Shown here piece after piece: positions 44,962-56,166 of a stretch of DNA of 64,000 nt (the first letter of the stretch is position 1; every line of letters starts with the position of its first letter). The notes beneath the pieces are model-generated. The model was not told where the DNA came from. It ran no database searches and was given only the letters and a program-made list of their open reading frames with translations. The stretch comes from Magnaporthiopsis rhizophila (lineage: Eukaryota; Ascomycota; Sordariomycetes; Magnaporthales; Magnaporthaceae), in assembly GCA_003049465.1 (NCBI GenBank), contig PYSS01000001.1, positions 481,646 through 545,645 of the forward strand. Direction: 5' to 3'. A program made the translations under genes and the position numbers.

Positions 44962-46536
44962 ATGGGTGGCAACATCTTTCCCGCCCGGGGCCTGCGCACG
45001 CCTCGCATGCCACCGGTCGTCTACCGTCACATGGTCCAAACTTCACAGGCAGCGCTCCGCAAGCTTTTCCGTGTTGTGTGCACACCCGTCGACGGCCCTG
45101 CCAAGCCCGACTTTGGTGACGTCGACATCCTCGTTGCCGACCCGCTAGCGCATCCTCTCAGCGCCGGTGAGGTCGCCGCTGGCGATGGCGAGGCAAACCT
45201 TACTAGTGCCAAGGGCGAGGGCATCCCTACCGTGTGGGATCGGATAATCAACGCCCTCGGCGCAGAGCACAAAATCATTAAGCCGCATGGTAACTCGGCC
45301 CACCTTGCGCTGCCCTGGCCCAGCAACGTCGACGGCAGCGACGGCGATGAAGGCCAACAAGAGCACACCAAGTTCGTCCAAGCCGACGTCCGTATCTGCG
45401 AGTCGGAGAAGGTGCTGCGCTGGGTGGCCTTTCGACACGCCCACGGTGACATCTGGAGCATACTCGGCAGCCTCATCCGCCCGCTGGGCCTCACGGCAGA
45501 CGAGACGGCCCTGTGGCTGCGCATCCCCGAGATAGAGGACTTCCACAGGAAGAGGGCACGGGTTCTGCTCACCGACGACCCGCACGTCGCCCTGGCTCTC
45601 CTGGGCCTGTCCGACGACAAAGGGCAATGGGACCATCCGTTCGATTCATACGAGGACCTTTTCAACTACGTCGCCACCTGTCGTTTCTTTTATGTTTCGC
45701 CACATCCCTCTGGCACCACACCCGACGGCGACGCGCAGGACGGCCCGGAGCAGCTAAAGCTTCTGCAGGAGCTCGACGCCCATGGCCGCCCCAGCTTGAC
45801 GGCCCATGGCGATGTCCGGAAGTCCATCAAAGCCGACGACCGGCGCCGCATGAACTCGCGCCCGCTGTTCCGCGCCTGGGTCGATGAATTCATCCCCCGT
45901 TGCCGGGCCGCCGGGCTCTACCCTCCGCCGCCGCCGCCACCGCCGCCGCCGCTGGACGACACATCCACAGAATCGAGCACGGCCACCACCAAGGAGGGCC
46001 TGCGCAACGCCGTGCGCGACGAGTGCTTCGCGCGTTTCCCCGACGCCGCTGTCGAATACGGCCAACGCCTTGCCGCCTGGCGCAAAGAGCGTCACCGCTT
46101 CGCCCTCATCGAGGCCGTCAAGGCCGCCGTGCCCGCCGAGGACTGCGAGCGCCTGCCGGGCTACGACAACGTGCGCGGCTGCAGCCGCAGCGTCATTCTC
46201 GCAGCGCTGCGCAAGGTCGTCCTGGACGAAGGCGGCGGGGGCGACGGCGACGGCGACCCCGCCAGCGGCGAGAGAGCCCGCTTCCTCGCCGGCTTCGTCC
46301 CGCGCCGCACCGACGACGGCCTCTGGCTCGTCGAGGACGCGACCGCGTTTGCCGCGGGCCGGTGGCGCGACATCGCGCCTATCGTGTGGGAGGCCAGCCA
46401 GAGGCACATCGCCGAGGTCATGCGGCTCAAGGACCTCAGGCGCAAGGCTCAGGAGGCATCGGTAGCGTCTTCTGACGACGCTCAGCAGCAGGATATGAAC
46501 GAGGAGCCTCTGTCTAAGAAACAGGCGACGCCTTGA
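44962..46536 (+). CDS. Orphan protein with nucleotidyltransferase-like motif
   Basis: Intronless, 524 aa. I cannot name a family. The N-terminus begins MGGNIFPARGLRTPRMPP and then has GPAKPDFGDVDILVAD at residues 45-60. The spacing around GDVDILV recalls the paired-acid motif of DNA polymerase beta-type nucleotidyltransferases, and a later VQADVRICES could supply a third carboxylate on an adjacent strand. Further on are a Trp-rich stretch (VLRWVAFRHAHGDIW), a Pro10 tract (coded at about 45923-45951) and a basic C-terminal region with KDLRRKAQEA and a Lys-rich tail. No signal peptide or membrane segment. If the fold is right it might transfer nucleotides to RNA, protein or a small molecule; it could equally be a catalytically dead relative. 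Existence of the gene is well supported; function is inference. Confidence 0.8.
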   Translation: MGGNIFPARGLRTPRMPPVVYRHMVQTSQAALRKLFRVVCTPVDGPAKPDFGDVDILVADPLAHPLSAGEVAAGDGEANLTSAKGEGIPTVWDRIINALGAEHKIIKPHGNSAHLALPWPSNVDGSDGDEGQQEHTKFVQADVRICESEKVLRWVAFRHAHGDIWSILGSLIRPLGLTADETALWLRIPEIEDFHRKRARVLLTDDPHVALALLGLSDDKGQWDHPFDSYEDLFNYVATCRFFYVSPHPSGTTPDGDAQDGPEQLKLLQELDAHGRPSLTAHGDVRKSIKADDRRRMNSRPLFRAWVDEFIPRCRAAGLYPPPPPPPPPPLDDTSTESSTATTKEGLRNAVRDECFARFPDAAVEYGQRLAAWRKERHRFALIEAVKAAVPAEDCERLPGYDNVRGCSRSVILAALRKVVLDEGGGGDGDGDPASGERARFLAGFVPRRTDDGLWLVEDATAFAAGRWRDIAPIVWEASQRHIAEVMRLKDLRRKAQEASVASSDDAQQQDMNEEPLSKKQATP

Positions 46537-47381
46537 ACAAGCTGCGTCCACGACCGGGCAGCAGTCAGACCACGAATAATGATAATGACAGGATTTAAGA
46601 GACTATGGCATTGGGCTAATGGCGAAGGCGCAGATTTATTTGCTTTTGATTTTTATTTACTTTTTAAAAACCCCAGCTTTTTTTGGGGCTTCGAGCGCCG
46701 GGTATTTCAATAAGCATCTTATCGATGGAAATAGGAAACCATATGATTCTAGACATTAAAAGCAGGGCAGGCAGAGCTCCCGAGATCATCCGGTGCCGCC
46801 CTCTTTTTTCTTTTTGTGCTTGCAAAGACGAAATAATTACCCACTGCCTATCTACCTATCATGCCGGCGTCGAAATCACTCCATGATACGTCATCTTGTC
46901 CAAACAACCTTGAATCTTCCCCTTTTACTCCTGACGTAAAGAAATTTGCAAGTGAACAAAGAAGAAGCAGCATTAGAAGCCGCAAGAAACAAGCGCAATC
47001 TGAGACATGAAATGGTAGATACAAGTAGCATATGTCGAAATACAATATGTAGCAGGAAGCAGGTGAAAAGAGAAGGTGAAAGAGAAGAGGGAGAGAAAAA
47101 AAAAAAAAAAGAGAGAGAGAGAGATCAAAGAGGGTATGTAGGCAGGTAGGTAGGTAATAAGTGTATGTTGGGCAGAGCCCCAGTTGGATGGTCAATCCAT
47201 CCCCAACAGCACAGCCGTCGCCCCGGCCATCAAACGAGGCCAAAGCGACAAAAGCAGCGCAAGGCAGGGTAAACAAGGGCTCAAGGCGGGACGGCCAAAG
47301 AGAGGAGGGGGAAAGATACAAAGAAGTTGGAAAGGGGAAAACCAAAATCGGTCGTCATCAGGAATAAAGCAGAACAGCAGT
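46537..47381. other. Convergent 3' intergenic region
   Basis: 845 bp between two converging genes. A-rich, with an A15 tract (47097-47111) followed by a GA repeat, and no supported coding sequence. Confidence 0.6.
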
Positions 47382-50300
47382 TTACCGGCTCGACACCTTC
47401 TTGTCCGATTCCATGGACTCGCTGCCCAGGCCGTCGCCAATGTCGTAACCCATATCCCTCATTGCGTAGGCGCGCTCCCTCTCCTTGGTCGCCTGAGCCC
47501 AGGCGTCAATGGTTGACTTGTGCTCCGCGGGTGGCACCCACGCCTTGAGGAGACCGCGCTTCCTCAGCCTCCTGCGGTGGCGCCGGCGCTGCTCAAAGTC
47601 CATGGACAGGGTGTCCACGGCGGCCATGTCGATGCCCTTGACCGCGGCCCAGGTGTTGGCCGCCAGATCGCCCACCTCCTCGCTCAGCTTGTTGACCAGC
47701 ACCCGGCCGGATCCGCCCGTGGCCCACTGGTCCAGCTTCACGGGGAGCGCGTAGCCGAAGAACGGGTCGTCTGGCGACCATGTGCAGTCCTCTCCGGGCC
47801 CACACGCCTCCGGACGGCAGTAGTAGGAGCACATGGTCGACTCCGCGCAGAACCAGGCCAGCAGCACGCACAGAAGCGTACCGAGAACCGAAAGCCTGAA
47901 CCTGGGCTGGCGGTAAAATAGGCGCGGCAGCGCGAGGTGCACGTATGTCACAGTCGCCTTTGGCTCCTGGTCTTTGCACAATGGGCAATCGGCCTCCTTC
48001 ATCCCGGAAGCGTGCTCATGGGCCGTCTTCACCTCGGTCTGAGAAATCCGGTCCTCGAGCCGCTCGATGCCCTTCTTGGCGGTCTGGATGCTGAGCAGGC
48101 CTGTCTGCAGCCGTTCGCCCATGCGCCTGAACTCCTCGTCTTCCCATTCGAGATCCAACTCCTTCTTGACCGATTCCTTCTTGACCCTGACCGGGCTTGC
48201 TCTGGCTGGTTCTGGGCTTTGCTCCACCTCGAGGAGGGCGTCCGCGGCCTCCGAGGCGAATAGCTCGTCCAAGTTATCAAGGGTGTCGTCGTCACCTTGG
48301 TGCTTGCGCTGGATCTCGAGAAGGTCTTCCTTGGCACTGGGGAGCTTGAACGAGTTGACCAACGGTGACCCAGCGCGGGTGGGTGACCTGATGGGCGACC
48401 CCACGCGCGAGAGCGACCTAGTGCGCACACGTGCAGAAACCCCAGTCGAACGGCCGATATTATCGTCAGTTGGCCTCTTAAGCGCTGATAAGCTCGATCG
48501 TTTTTGGTGACGGAAGAGGGACGAGCCATCGAGGGCAGAAGGAGCTCTGGCCCTGTGCCTGGTGGTCTGGGCATCAGGCTCGGCCTTCTGCTCGGTCTTT
48601 TCAACCCTGAGCGTCGCTGGCGTCTCGACAAAGGCACCAGTAACTCGAGGCGTTGGCATGGTGAGCGGATCCTGCTTGGGAGGGCGTGGGGTTTCCTGAA
48701 GATCATCGTCCTTATCGCTGGGATCCACAGATGAGGGTGCCCTCTTAGAACCACGCTCTGACTGGTTCTCCCCAGGGGCAAATAACATGGCCTCGGCCGC
48801 GATTCGATCTGTCGGGTCCGACTCGGAGTTGACCGCGCTGGATCGTTTCGAGGACCGTGAATCACCACCCATCGAGGCACGCCGTATGCGGCTGATGCTG
48901 GCGAAGATCTTAGCTTCGTTGACCCGGCCACGGGGAGGCGATGCCTGAAGCCTCTCTAGGCCGTTGCCCTTCTCCTCCATGGGAGTGGGTAAATCGCTTG
49001 GAGGGTCCGGTTCGGCCCGGTCCCGTACAGCCTGCGTTAGGTCAAGGTATTCCCTGGGCACCTGCTGTTCAGGCGAGGGGCTTTTGCTGGCAGCCCGGGC
49101 CAGCCTTCTCAGCAAATCTCGAGAGTTCTCCCCGGAAAGTGATCTGGGACGGCGATAGCCATCCAAGAGGTCCCGGTCCCGCTCGCTCTCCGCGGCGGCA
49201 CCAATCTCCCTGGCAGATTTGACGGCCTGGCCAGCGCTTGCCCTTCTAAAGACGACGGCCCTCGCGCCATGACCACGCTCGTCTTCTTCGCGATCCTTGG
49301 ACCCAGCATCGGGGATGATCTCTGCTTCTGCTGCATGGGGCTCGACCGTGTCAGAATTTTTCTCGGTAGGGGCAGTGGCGGGCTTTGATTCGGGAGTGAG
49401 CTCGGGGGCGGGCTCGGGAGCGAAAGCCGGCGCAGGCCCAGGTTCAGGAGCGACAACTGGCTCGGGCTCGATAGCGAGAGTTGGCTTATGCTCAGAAACG
49501 AAAGCAAGCTCGGGCTCAGGCGCAGGCACGAGAGCTGGCTCAGGCTCCAGAACGGAAGCGGACTCGGGCTCGGGAGCAAAAGTAGGCTTGCGCTCAGGAA
49601 CGAAAGCGGGCTCATGTTCAGAGGCAGAAATCGGCGCAGGCTCAAGCCCGAGCTCCATTTCAGGAGCAGAAGCCAGCTTGGGGGCAAGAACTGGCTCAAG
49701 CTCGGGAGGAACAGCCGGTTCAGGCTCTGGAGCAACAGCGGGCTTGTGTTCGGGAGCAGCGACCGGCTCGGGCTCAGGAGCAACAGCCGGCCCGGGATCG
49801 TGCTCGGGCTTAGGCTCCGGCTCCGGCTCGGGAACTAGCACAGACTCTGGAGCAGAGGCCACCGCGGGCTCAGGAGCAGAAACCGCCACAGGCTCAAGAG
49901 CAAAAACCGGTGCAGGCCCCGGTTCCAGCTCCGGCTCCGCCTTAGAAGCTAGCGCTGGCTCAGGCTCAGGAGCAAGTGCCGGTTGAGGCTCAGGAGGGGT
50001 CGCCGGCTTGGGCTCCAAAACAAGCGACGGCTGAGGCTCAGGAGCAATTTCCGGCTTGGGCTCAAGAACAAGCGCCGGATTGGGCTCAGAAACAAGCGCC
50101 GGCTTATGCTCAGGAGGTGTGGGCTCAGGAGCGGGGGCAGGCGTGGGCAAAACAACGGGCTCAGCAAGCGACTCACGGCTAGGTTTCCTGATGGCCTCGG
50201 GCGATAGCTCGCGAGATTCCGAGTTTCTAGCTCTGATTTCGTCCAAGCGGGTGGTTGCGACGGCTCTGCTGTTCAGGTTCTCGATCTCCCGGGCACGGAT

Positions 50301-51608
50301 CTCGGGAATCTTGGTGTTTTTGCGCTCCACGAAACGGTTCTTGCTTATAACCTGCCATGATTCGTCCGGCTTGGCTTCGTCATCCTCGTCGGCCGACTCC
50401 TCGGGGATTGCATCCTTGACGTTGAAAGTCTCGTCAGGATACTTGAGCCAGGCCTCTTGCTCGCGCCGTCTGAGCGTCTCGATGCTGGTGTTTCGCGGCT
50501 GGAATTCCTTGAGCTCGTCAAGCTTGCTCCTCCTTGAGTTGCCGGCCCTGATCATCGGGCTGTCTGAAGTCTGAAGATCGGTGGCGGTGAAGTCCGCATC
50601 AGCCAGCCAAGCGAAGCTTTTCTCCGGAGATCGGTCTGCCGGTTGAGCATCCCGCTCTATTGAGGGAACTGGGACGTCCTTATCGGCTCGGGCGCGGTCG
50701 GCCACGGGTGGGCTCTCGTCCAAAACACCTCCGCGAAGACCTGAGGGCTCGGGAGACACCGTCAGCCGCCTTATAAAGTCGACATCTGGCGTCGCCAAGG
50801 CTCCCCACGCCTTTGGAGGCCGAATAGAGGAGTGGCCATCCAGGCTTCCGTTGCTAGCCTTCCTGGACAGCTCCCGGTTCCTCTCAGCCGTCTTTTCTCC
50901 AAGTCTGGTCTTATCGGAATATCCAAATCTGCTCTTAGCGACGCTTTCCACGCGTTCCCGGTCATCTTCGTACTGCCCGCGCTCGTGGGATTTCACGGCT
51001 TCTTCGTTATGACCCACAGGGAGCACGGCGTCATCGTCAGCCACCGAGCCGAAAGATTGCCGAGTTGATGCACGCCTCATGAAGGTGAGAGGGCGCCTGG
51101 ATATCAGATCTGTGATGCTGTTGTTGTCGGGGTCATCACGGTTCCGCGACGGTCGTGGCGCGGGGCTCGGGGAGCCTTGAATCGAGCTCGTGTCTTCTTC
51201 TGCGCGCGCTATCTTAAAGGCTTCGGCAACACTGAACGAGACGCGTTTCGAGGTCGAGCCCTGTCGCGAAAGTGAGCCCTGTCGAGAGACGGAGCCTGGC
51301 CTCGAGACTGACCCCGGCCTCGAGATCGAGTCCTGGGCCGAGGGCGGGCGAGGGATTCGTGAGCCCTTGGAGTTGGTGCCGCCGTTGGAGGAGGACTCGC
51401 TCGGGGTTGGGGATGTGACCTCCCTCCGGCCAATTGGCGAATCTGGGACTGGTTTGAGGCTCTCCTGGCTTTGGTTTTGTCTTTTAGAGGAGAACAGTTT
51501 TTTCGTCGCGTCAACGCGCCCAGCGAATCGCGACTTCAACGTTGGGAGGCTGGACCGGAAGCTGCCGGTCCTCGAAGGAGGCCTGCTGTCTGGATCCGAA
51601 TACTCCAT
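47382..51608 (-). CDS. Large single-pass membrane protein with Pro/Glu repeat (unknown function)
   Basis: Intronless, 1408 aa from the ATG at 51608 (MEYSDPDSRPPSRTGSFRS); the frame is open 64 codons further up to 51800, but that part looks like leader. No family recognised. In order: basic Ser/Arg-rich N-terminus with repeated SRxGS units (coded at about 51250-51330), acidic/basic charged segments, a ~270-residue degenerate Pro/Glu/Ala repeat (coded at about 49350-50160), more disordered sequence, a predicted coiled coil, a CPLC motif, one strong membrane segment (about residues 1238-1258, LSVLGTLLCVLLAWFC) and a 150-residue Cys/Trp-containing tail (CSYYCRPEACGPGEDCTW). No N-terminal signal peptide, so probably a tail-anchored-like type II protein of the ER or nuclear envelope. 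A role in septum, spindle pole or nuclear envelope organisation would be guesswork. Confidence 0.82.
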   Translation of the reverse strand: MEYSDPDSRPPSRTGSFRSSLPTLKSRFAGRVDATKKLFSSKRQNQSQESLKPVPDSPIGRREVTSPTPSESSSNGGTNSKGSRIPRPPSAQDSISRPGSVSRPGSVSRQGSLSRQGSTSKRVSFSVAEAFKIARAEEDTSSIQGSPSPAPRPSRNRDDPDNNSITDLISRRPLTFMRRASTRQSFGSVADDDAVLPVGHNEEAVKSHERGQYEDDRERVESVAKSRFGYSDKTRLGEKTAERNRELSRKASNGSLDGHSSIRPPKAWGALATPDVDFIRRLTVSPEPSGLRGGVLDESPPVADRARADKDVPVPSIERDAQPADRSPEKSFAWLADADFTATDLQTSDSPMIRAGNSRRSKLDELKEFQPRNTSIETLRRREQEAWLKYPDETFNVKDAIPEESADEDDEAKPDESWQVISKNRFVERKNTKIPEIRAREIENLNSRAVATTRLDEIRARNSESRELSPEAIRKPSRESLAEPVVLPTPAPAPEPTPPEHKPALVSEPNPALVLEPKPEIAPEPQPSLVLEPKPATPPEPQPALAPEPEPALASKAEPELEPGPAPVFALEPVAVSAPEPAVASAPESVLVPEPEPEPKPEHDPGPAVAPEPEPVAAPEHKPAVAPEPEPAVPPELEPVLAPKLASAPEMELGLEPAPISASEHEPAFVPERKPTFAPEPESASVLEPEPALVPAPEPELAFVSEHKPTLAIEPEPVVAPEPGPAPAFAPEPAPELTPESKPATAPTEKNSDTVEPHAAEAEIIPDAGSKDREEDERGHGARAVVFRRASAGQAVKSAREIGAAAESERDRDLLDGYRRPRSLSGENSRDLLRRLARAASKSPSPEQQVPREYLDLTQAVRDRAEPDPPSDLPTPMEEKGNGLERLQASPPRGRVNEAKIFASISRIRRASMGGDSRSSKRSSAVNSESDPTDRIAAEAMLFAPGENQSERGSKRAPSSVDPSDKDDDLQETPRPPKQDPLTMPTPRVTGAFVETPATLRVEKTEQKAEPDAQTTRHRARAPSALDGSSLFRHQKRSSLSALKRPTDDNIGRSTGVSARVRTRSLSRVGSPIRSPTRAGSPLVNSFKLPSAKEDLLEIQRKHQGDDDTLDNLDELFASEAADALLEVEQSPEPARASPVRVKKESVKKELDLEWEDEEFRRMGERLQTGLLSIQTAKKGIERLEDRISQTEVKTAHEHASGMKEADCPLCKDQEPKATVTYVHLALPRLFYRQPRFRLSVLGTLLCVLLAWFCAESTMCSYYCRPEACGPGEDCTWSPDDPFFGYALPVKLDQWATGGSGRVLVNKLSEEVGDLAANTWAAVKGIDMAAVDTLSMDFEQRRRHRRRLRKRGLLKAWVPPAEHKSTIDAWAQATKERERAYAMRDMGYDIGDGLGSESMESDKKVSSR
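49350..50160 (-). repeat. Degenerate Pro-Glu/Ala coding repeat
   Basis: About 270 codons made of loosely repeated units of the pattern (A/V)xPEPxPA. The unit varies in length and third positions differ, so it is an old, diverged repeat rather than a recent slippage product. It lies inside the 1408-aa membrane protein. Confidence 0.85.
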
Positions 51609-53128
51609 GGCGTCGGTTTTAGGGTGGCCCCCGCGTTGAGGCTCAGCAAGATCAATGGGACAAAAGCTGCATAGTAGCCGGGAGCGCGGTGGTGCTGTTG
51701 CGCCAGAGCATTGGATGGTGTGCGCGAGAGAAAAGTCGGTGGGCGGGGCGGCAGGCGCAACTAATATTAGGAGAAACGGCTTGCAGCCCTGCGCGAGCAC
51801 GCAAGGTACCTAGAGGCCAGACAAGAGAAAGAAGAAGAAAAAAAAGGGACAACTGCGCGTGACGACAGCAAGTGTCGTGTCAATATCCACGTAATTGGTT
51901 GGGCAGAACAGCTGGCAGCCTCACGGCAGGGCTCGACAGGTCCAGCTCATTTCTCGACCTGCAGAATTGCGGCATTGGGCAGCTCGTCCAGCCCGAGGCG
52001 ATGTATGCACGGACCTGCTACCCGTTTCCCGGCTGGTATGGTCGGGTCGCGGTTCAAGCCGCGCCAGGCGCTGAACGGCGCGTGTCCAATCAGGCCCGTG
52101 CGCGCCCTGCATTGTTTGCCTTGCCTCGAAGGTTTTGTCACCGCCCCATTGTCCCTACTGATCACGTGCCCTCGCCTCCTAACGGCTTGTGGAGTTCGAC
52201 TTTGCGCCTAAGCCATTCTTCTCCTGAGAGCATAAAAATGCAATTTCGGTGATGCCCCTTTATTCACTCCCGAGGGGCGGAGCATCGAATTGCATAATCA
52301 TTAGGTACACACAACCCCTCGTATCTTACTTAGCTCGCCGTTCCCATGGGAAGGGGGAGTTCACTTGCAGACACCGCAAGAGAGCAATACCCAGACGCAA
52401 GGCTGGGGACCGTGACAGGCTGAAGTTGCTGTCGGACTATAAGGCTACTGCATAAACAGGGCCTATTGTCTAAAGTGGTCTTGCAGAGACGTATCGCCGC
52501 CAGTTCCCGTTCATCGCCACCTTTAGAGTCGGCCAGAGCAGACGCATAGGAGCCTGGTCCTAGCCAAGATGTCCGTCCATCAGCCAAAAGAGGGCACAGA
52601 GCGACAGCAGGAGACCTCTGATGGAAGACGTTGGGCCCGTTATGAGATATGACCGTGTAAATACCGTCCCCGCGCGATGATATGCATTATATGCTATCTG
52701 GAAATGCTGGGCGCACAACTTTATAAATATCGCACATTGAGGCAGTCCCGAGATCGTTATGACTACAGCATCTATGCTGGGACAGCACTCGGCAAACGAC
52801 GCGAAACCCCGGGTCGTCCCCGAGCCATGGGACGCGAGGGCGTCAACCCCAATTTACATAACACCTACCACCCACTCATTGCTTCTCCAGGCTTCGTCAC
52901 CCAGGCAACAGCCCCGCCGCCTGTCCTTGTCTCAGCCCTGTAAGAGATATCCGTGAAATTGCAAATGGGTCCCTATGAAAAAGCTTGTCGTGCGTGTATG
53001 TAACACGCATACAAGCCAGGCAGGCCCCTATCCCATGGGGTCGGGTCAGTACGGCCCTTCTCGGCGGATGGCCAGTCCGTGGCACGCCCCGCGCGGGCTC
53101 GGGAGGATAGAGGATACCGGCCCGGTCG

Positions 53129-53158
53129 CCCGCACGCCCGCACGCCCGCATGCCCGTA
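53129..53158. repeat. 8-bp tandem repeat, CCCGCACG units
   Basis: Three and a half copies (the third reads CCCGCATG) in intergenic DNA, followed 22 bp later by CATCCGTC-type repeats (53181-53205). Confidence 0.75.
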
Positions 53159-55671
53159 CCTTGTTGTGTTCGGGTGACACCATCCGCCCATCCGTCCATC
53201 CGTCAGATTGTTGGCCCCCAGCGAGAGCACTGGATCGCCTTCGTGCGGTCGTCAATCCACTCACTATATCTATCACTGGTCCACGTAATCAGTCGTCTCA
53301 CTGGTGCTAAACTCGTCGGCCAAAGTTGCAATCGCGTATTTCAACCCAAAAGCCGACTATCTCCGGATATTAACTGCGGACGTCGACGATCGTTGCCGAG
53401 GCAATAGATCGATGATGGCAATGGTGTGAGCCAACACAACAAAACCGGAAGAGCCGGAAGGCGAATTTAAATACCGCGGAAAAAGCATCACCTCCACCGG
53501 GACGAGGAATGGACACCTAATATATCGTTCTCGTGATTTTCGGGAATATTGTCCCGAGAGTCGAGATGCTTGCTTGCTTAGTTGATATTTCGCGTTGATG
53601 ACATGCTTTGAAATGGGCTGCATCGCGGCTCTCGCCAGGACTCGAGGATGCCATTCGGCACTGACCCGGCAGTCCAAGATCAATCCATGCATGTAATCCA
53701 TTGTTTTTTTAGACCGCGTGGACGTCGTGTGCGCGTGTGAGTGGCCCGGCGAAAGGAGCCGCAGGAGGAAACCACCCCAGGGGGTTATTGTTACGTAAAT
53801 TGCCGGAGCCGACAGGCCTTCTTCCCCTGGCGCCGCGCCGGGCATTCCCGCATCGTAGCTCCACTATTGACGTTGCCGGCCGGTTGCTGTCTATCTGGAA
53901 TCTGTTGAAGAGGTCGTCAGTGAAGGGTTGATCGGTGTGAATCGAGGTTGCGAGTGTGGAAATACGTGATTTTCATCTCGAGAGACGGGCCGATGCTGCG
54001 TTGACAGCAAAGCTTTTCTCCACGCAGAAGGAAATAACCGGGAATAGGGGCCTAATCAACGCCCAACAAGCCCCATGCCTCGGGCACAAAAGCGTGAGTG
54101 CCTGGGTAGCATTTCACGGGCACTATGCATAGTGACGCTGAGGTTCGTGAGTAAGGTCAATTTAACTTCAGGTGGTATTGAACCGGAAAGAAGACAACCG
54201 CGTGGCAAACTGATCGGAATGCGGAAATATGCGGGAACGCGGCGTGTGTGCTTCGAGGTGCGGCTGGTATGCTGGGAATATGTGCCGAGGAACGGCTGAA
54301 CCATCTCCGGCGATGCCCTCCATGCCCTGCCCCGACCCCGACTTTTCAGGACTCCCACGAGATTGTGGGTCGGCCGCTGGGTCTCTGGGACAGCTACCCG
54401 CCGGCGATCAGGGCTTGTTCTCCGTGGATCTTCTCGGACATGCAGGTATTGCGTTGCGTGCCGGCTGTCAACTGCGTCAGTCAAGGCAAAAAAGCAGGAT
54501 GGCCGGGTTCCGAGGACTGGTGCCACAACTGAACTGTACATCTCCGGAGTCAGCACCACCTGCAGAGTGAGCAGCCACAGATAGCCTCGACCCGCACGAG
54601 CCATCAGGGCCAGCGCGGCTCAGGGGTTAGCACAGTCAGGACGTGGGGGTCTGGGGGTTGGATCGATTATGGTTGCACCAGGTCGGCCATTTTGATATGG
54701 ATCCCATTTGACAAATTTCAGTTTTTCAGGTCCCGCATGTGCGTTACAAACGACCCGGATCTAACCATATCCCCGCCGAGCAGACCCGACCAGGCAAGAA
54801 TCCACGCGATGCCAAATTTCAAACGCTCGGGCCGCGACGGTCTTCTTTTGATAAGGAGCTGTCGCTTCGAGAACAGCGCAGTTCCAAGAGCATGTGAAGA
54901 TTGGGAAAGTAGAGAAAATAAGGAACAAGATGCCCGATTGGCCATATGGCTGACTAGGTGAAACAGAGCAGCAAAAAACTCTACTGATTTTCTGGGGTGT
55001 GTGTTCTGTTGCTCGCCCTACGGATTTTGATAAGCGTCAACACGGATTTAAGGTCAAATGTGGGTCTTATCACTCGGCGAGAATCCTTGCCTGGAAAGGG
55101 TTTAGGTGGACTGGCTGATTTTGCCCATCGCGGGGCTTTACTTTGGGTTAGACGACAATCAGCCTCACTTTCAACGGACCGCCCGTGGCTTTCTGAGGCA
55201 GCCGTGGCGCTCAGGGCAATCACCACTGTTCCAATTCCCTCCTATCTTCCCGCCATGGCGACTTCACCTTAAGCCAGCTCATCTCTGTCCCTATGTGGGA
55301 AAGGGGCGGCGAGCTCCGGGAGAGGGCTAGGTGTACGGTCTAAGAAGGCGTGCCTTATCTTTGCAGGGTCCGATTCAGGGCCGAACTCGCACGCCGCCAT
55401 CGCCCAAGATAAGGGATCTCACTCTGGGCCAATGCCATCCTTGTCTGCCGCCTCTCTATCTCGGATGCATGAGACTCAGTCGAGATAAGGAGCTACAGGA
55501 CCCGGCGCAGATCACGCCTCCATGCACCTTGCCCTCCAAGTACCGACCGCCGTCAGATAGCACGGCGGCGGGGGGGTTCGTCCAACCCACAAGTGGAGGG
55601 CAATCAGAGCTCTAAGAGGTTGTTACTGCCTTTTGCGGCTGTCGGTCCACATCGCCGGGTTGTGGGAGTGC

Positions 55672-55679
55672 TCCGCGGC
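55672..55679 (+). promoter_or_regulatory. NirA/NIT4-type binding site (candidate)
   Basis: CTCCGCGG matches the Aspergillus NirA consensus CTCCGHGG and is close to the Neurospora NIT4 palindrome TCCGCGGA. It lies about 1.03 kb upstream of the nitrate transporter start. A single 8-bp match can occur by chance. Confidence 0.35.
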
Positions 55680-56145
55680 GACGTCAACGACAGGGCTGGG
55701 AGTCGATGAGATCAGACCAGACGGACTGACAGGGAAAACAAAGAGATAATAATCTTGTTTTGGACGCTAAACCACAAAATGACCCATGTATTTGTGGCGG
55801 AGAGAGAGAGAGGAAAGGCTTGCGGTCGCCCGCGAGCTCGAAATCCTCTTCCTTTTTTTGAAACTGATCGAAAAGGTAAGCAATGTCGCTGACACTCCCC
55901 CTCCTTCTACCATACCCTGGTTGTTGATGTCACAAGCCCCTCTTTCTGGGAACCGGCTGTTTCTGAACCGGGTCGATGTTTTTGCGATAGACACTGACTG
56001 GGAGACATCAGTGCGAGCAGTAGGGCCAAGCGGTTGTGGATCACAGCTCGCCGTTGTTTCCCGAGCCAAACAGGTGATACTACCGTTGCTCGTTGACCGG
56101 GCGGTCAACACGTGCTGAGCCTAGCACTTGACTATTAGTTTATTG

Positions 56146-56166
56146 TTATCAGCGATAAACTTATCT
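56146..56166. promoter_or_regulatory. Cluster of three GATA-factor sites (AreA/NIT2 type)
   Basis: Within 21 bp the motifs TTATCA, CGATAA and TTATCT occur, i.e. three HGATAR elements on both strands, about 550 bp upstream of the nitrate transporter. A further TGATAA sits at about 56586. AreA/NIT2 activates nitrogen-catabolic genes, including nitrate uptake, in other filamentous fungi. Confidence 0.55.

Noticed and set aside
45754..46551. Minus-strand frame of 265 codons
   Set aside because: Antisense shadow of the NTase-like gene; Ala/Arg/Val-rich with no domain.
52045..52080. tRNA T-arm-like segment GCGGTTCAAGCCGC
   Set aside because: Loop length is wrong and no acceptor, D-arm or anticodon arm can be placed around it.
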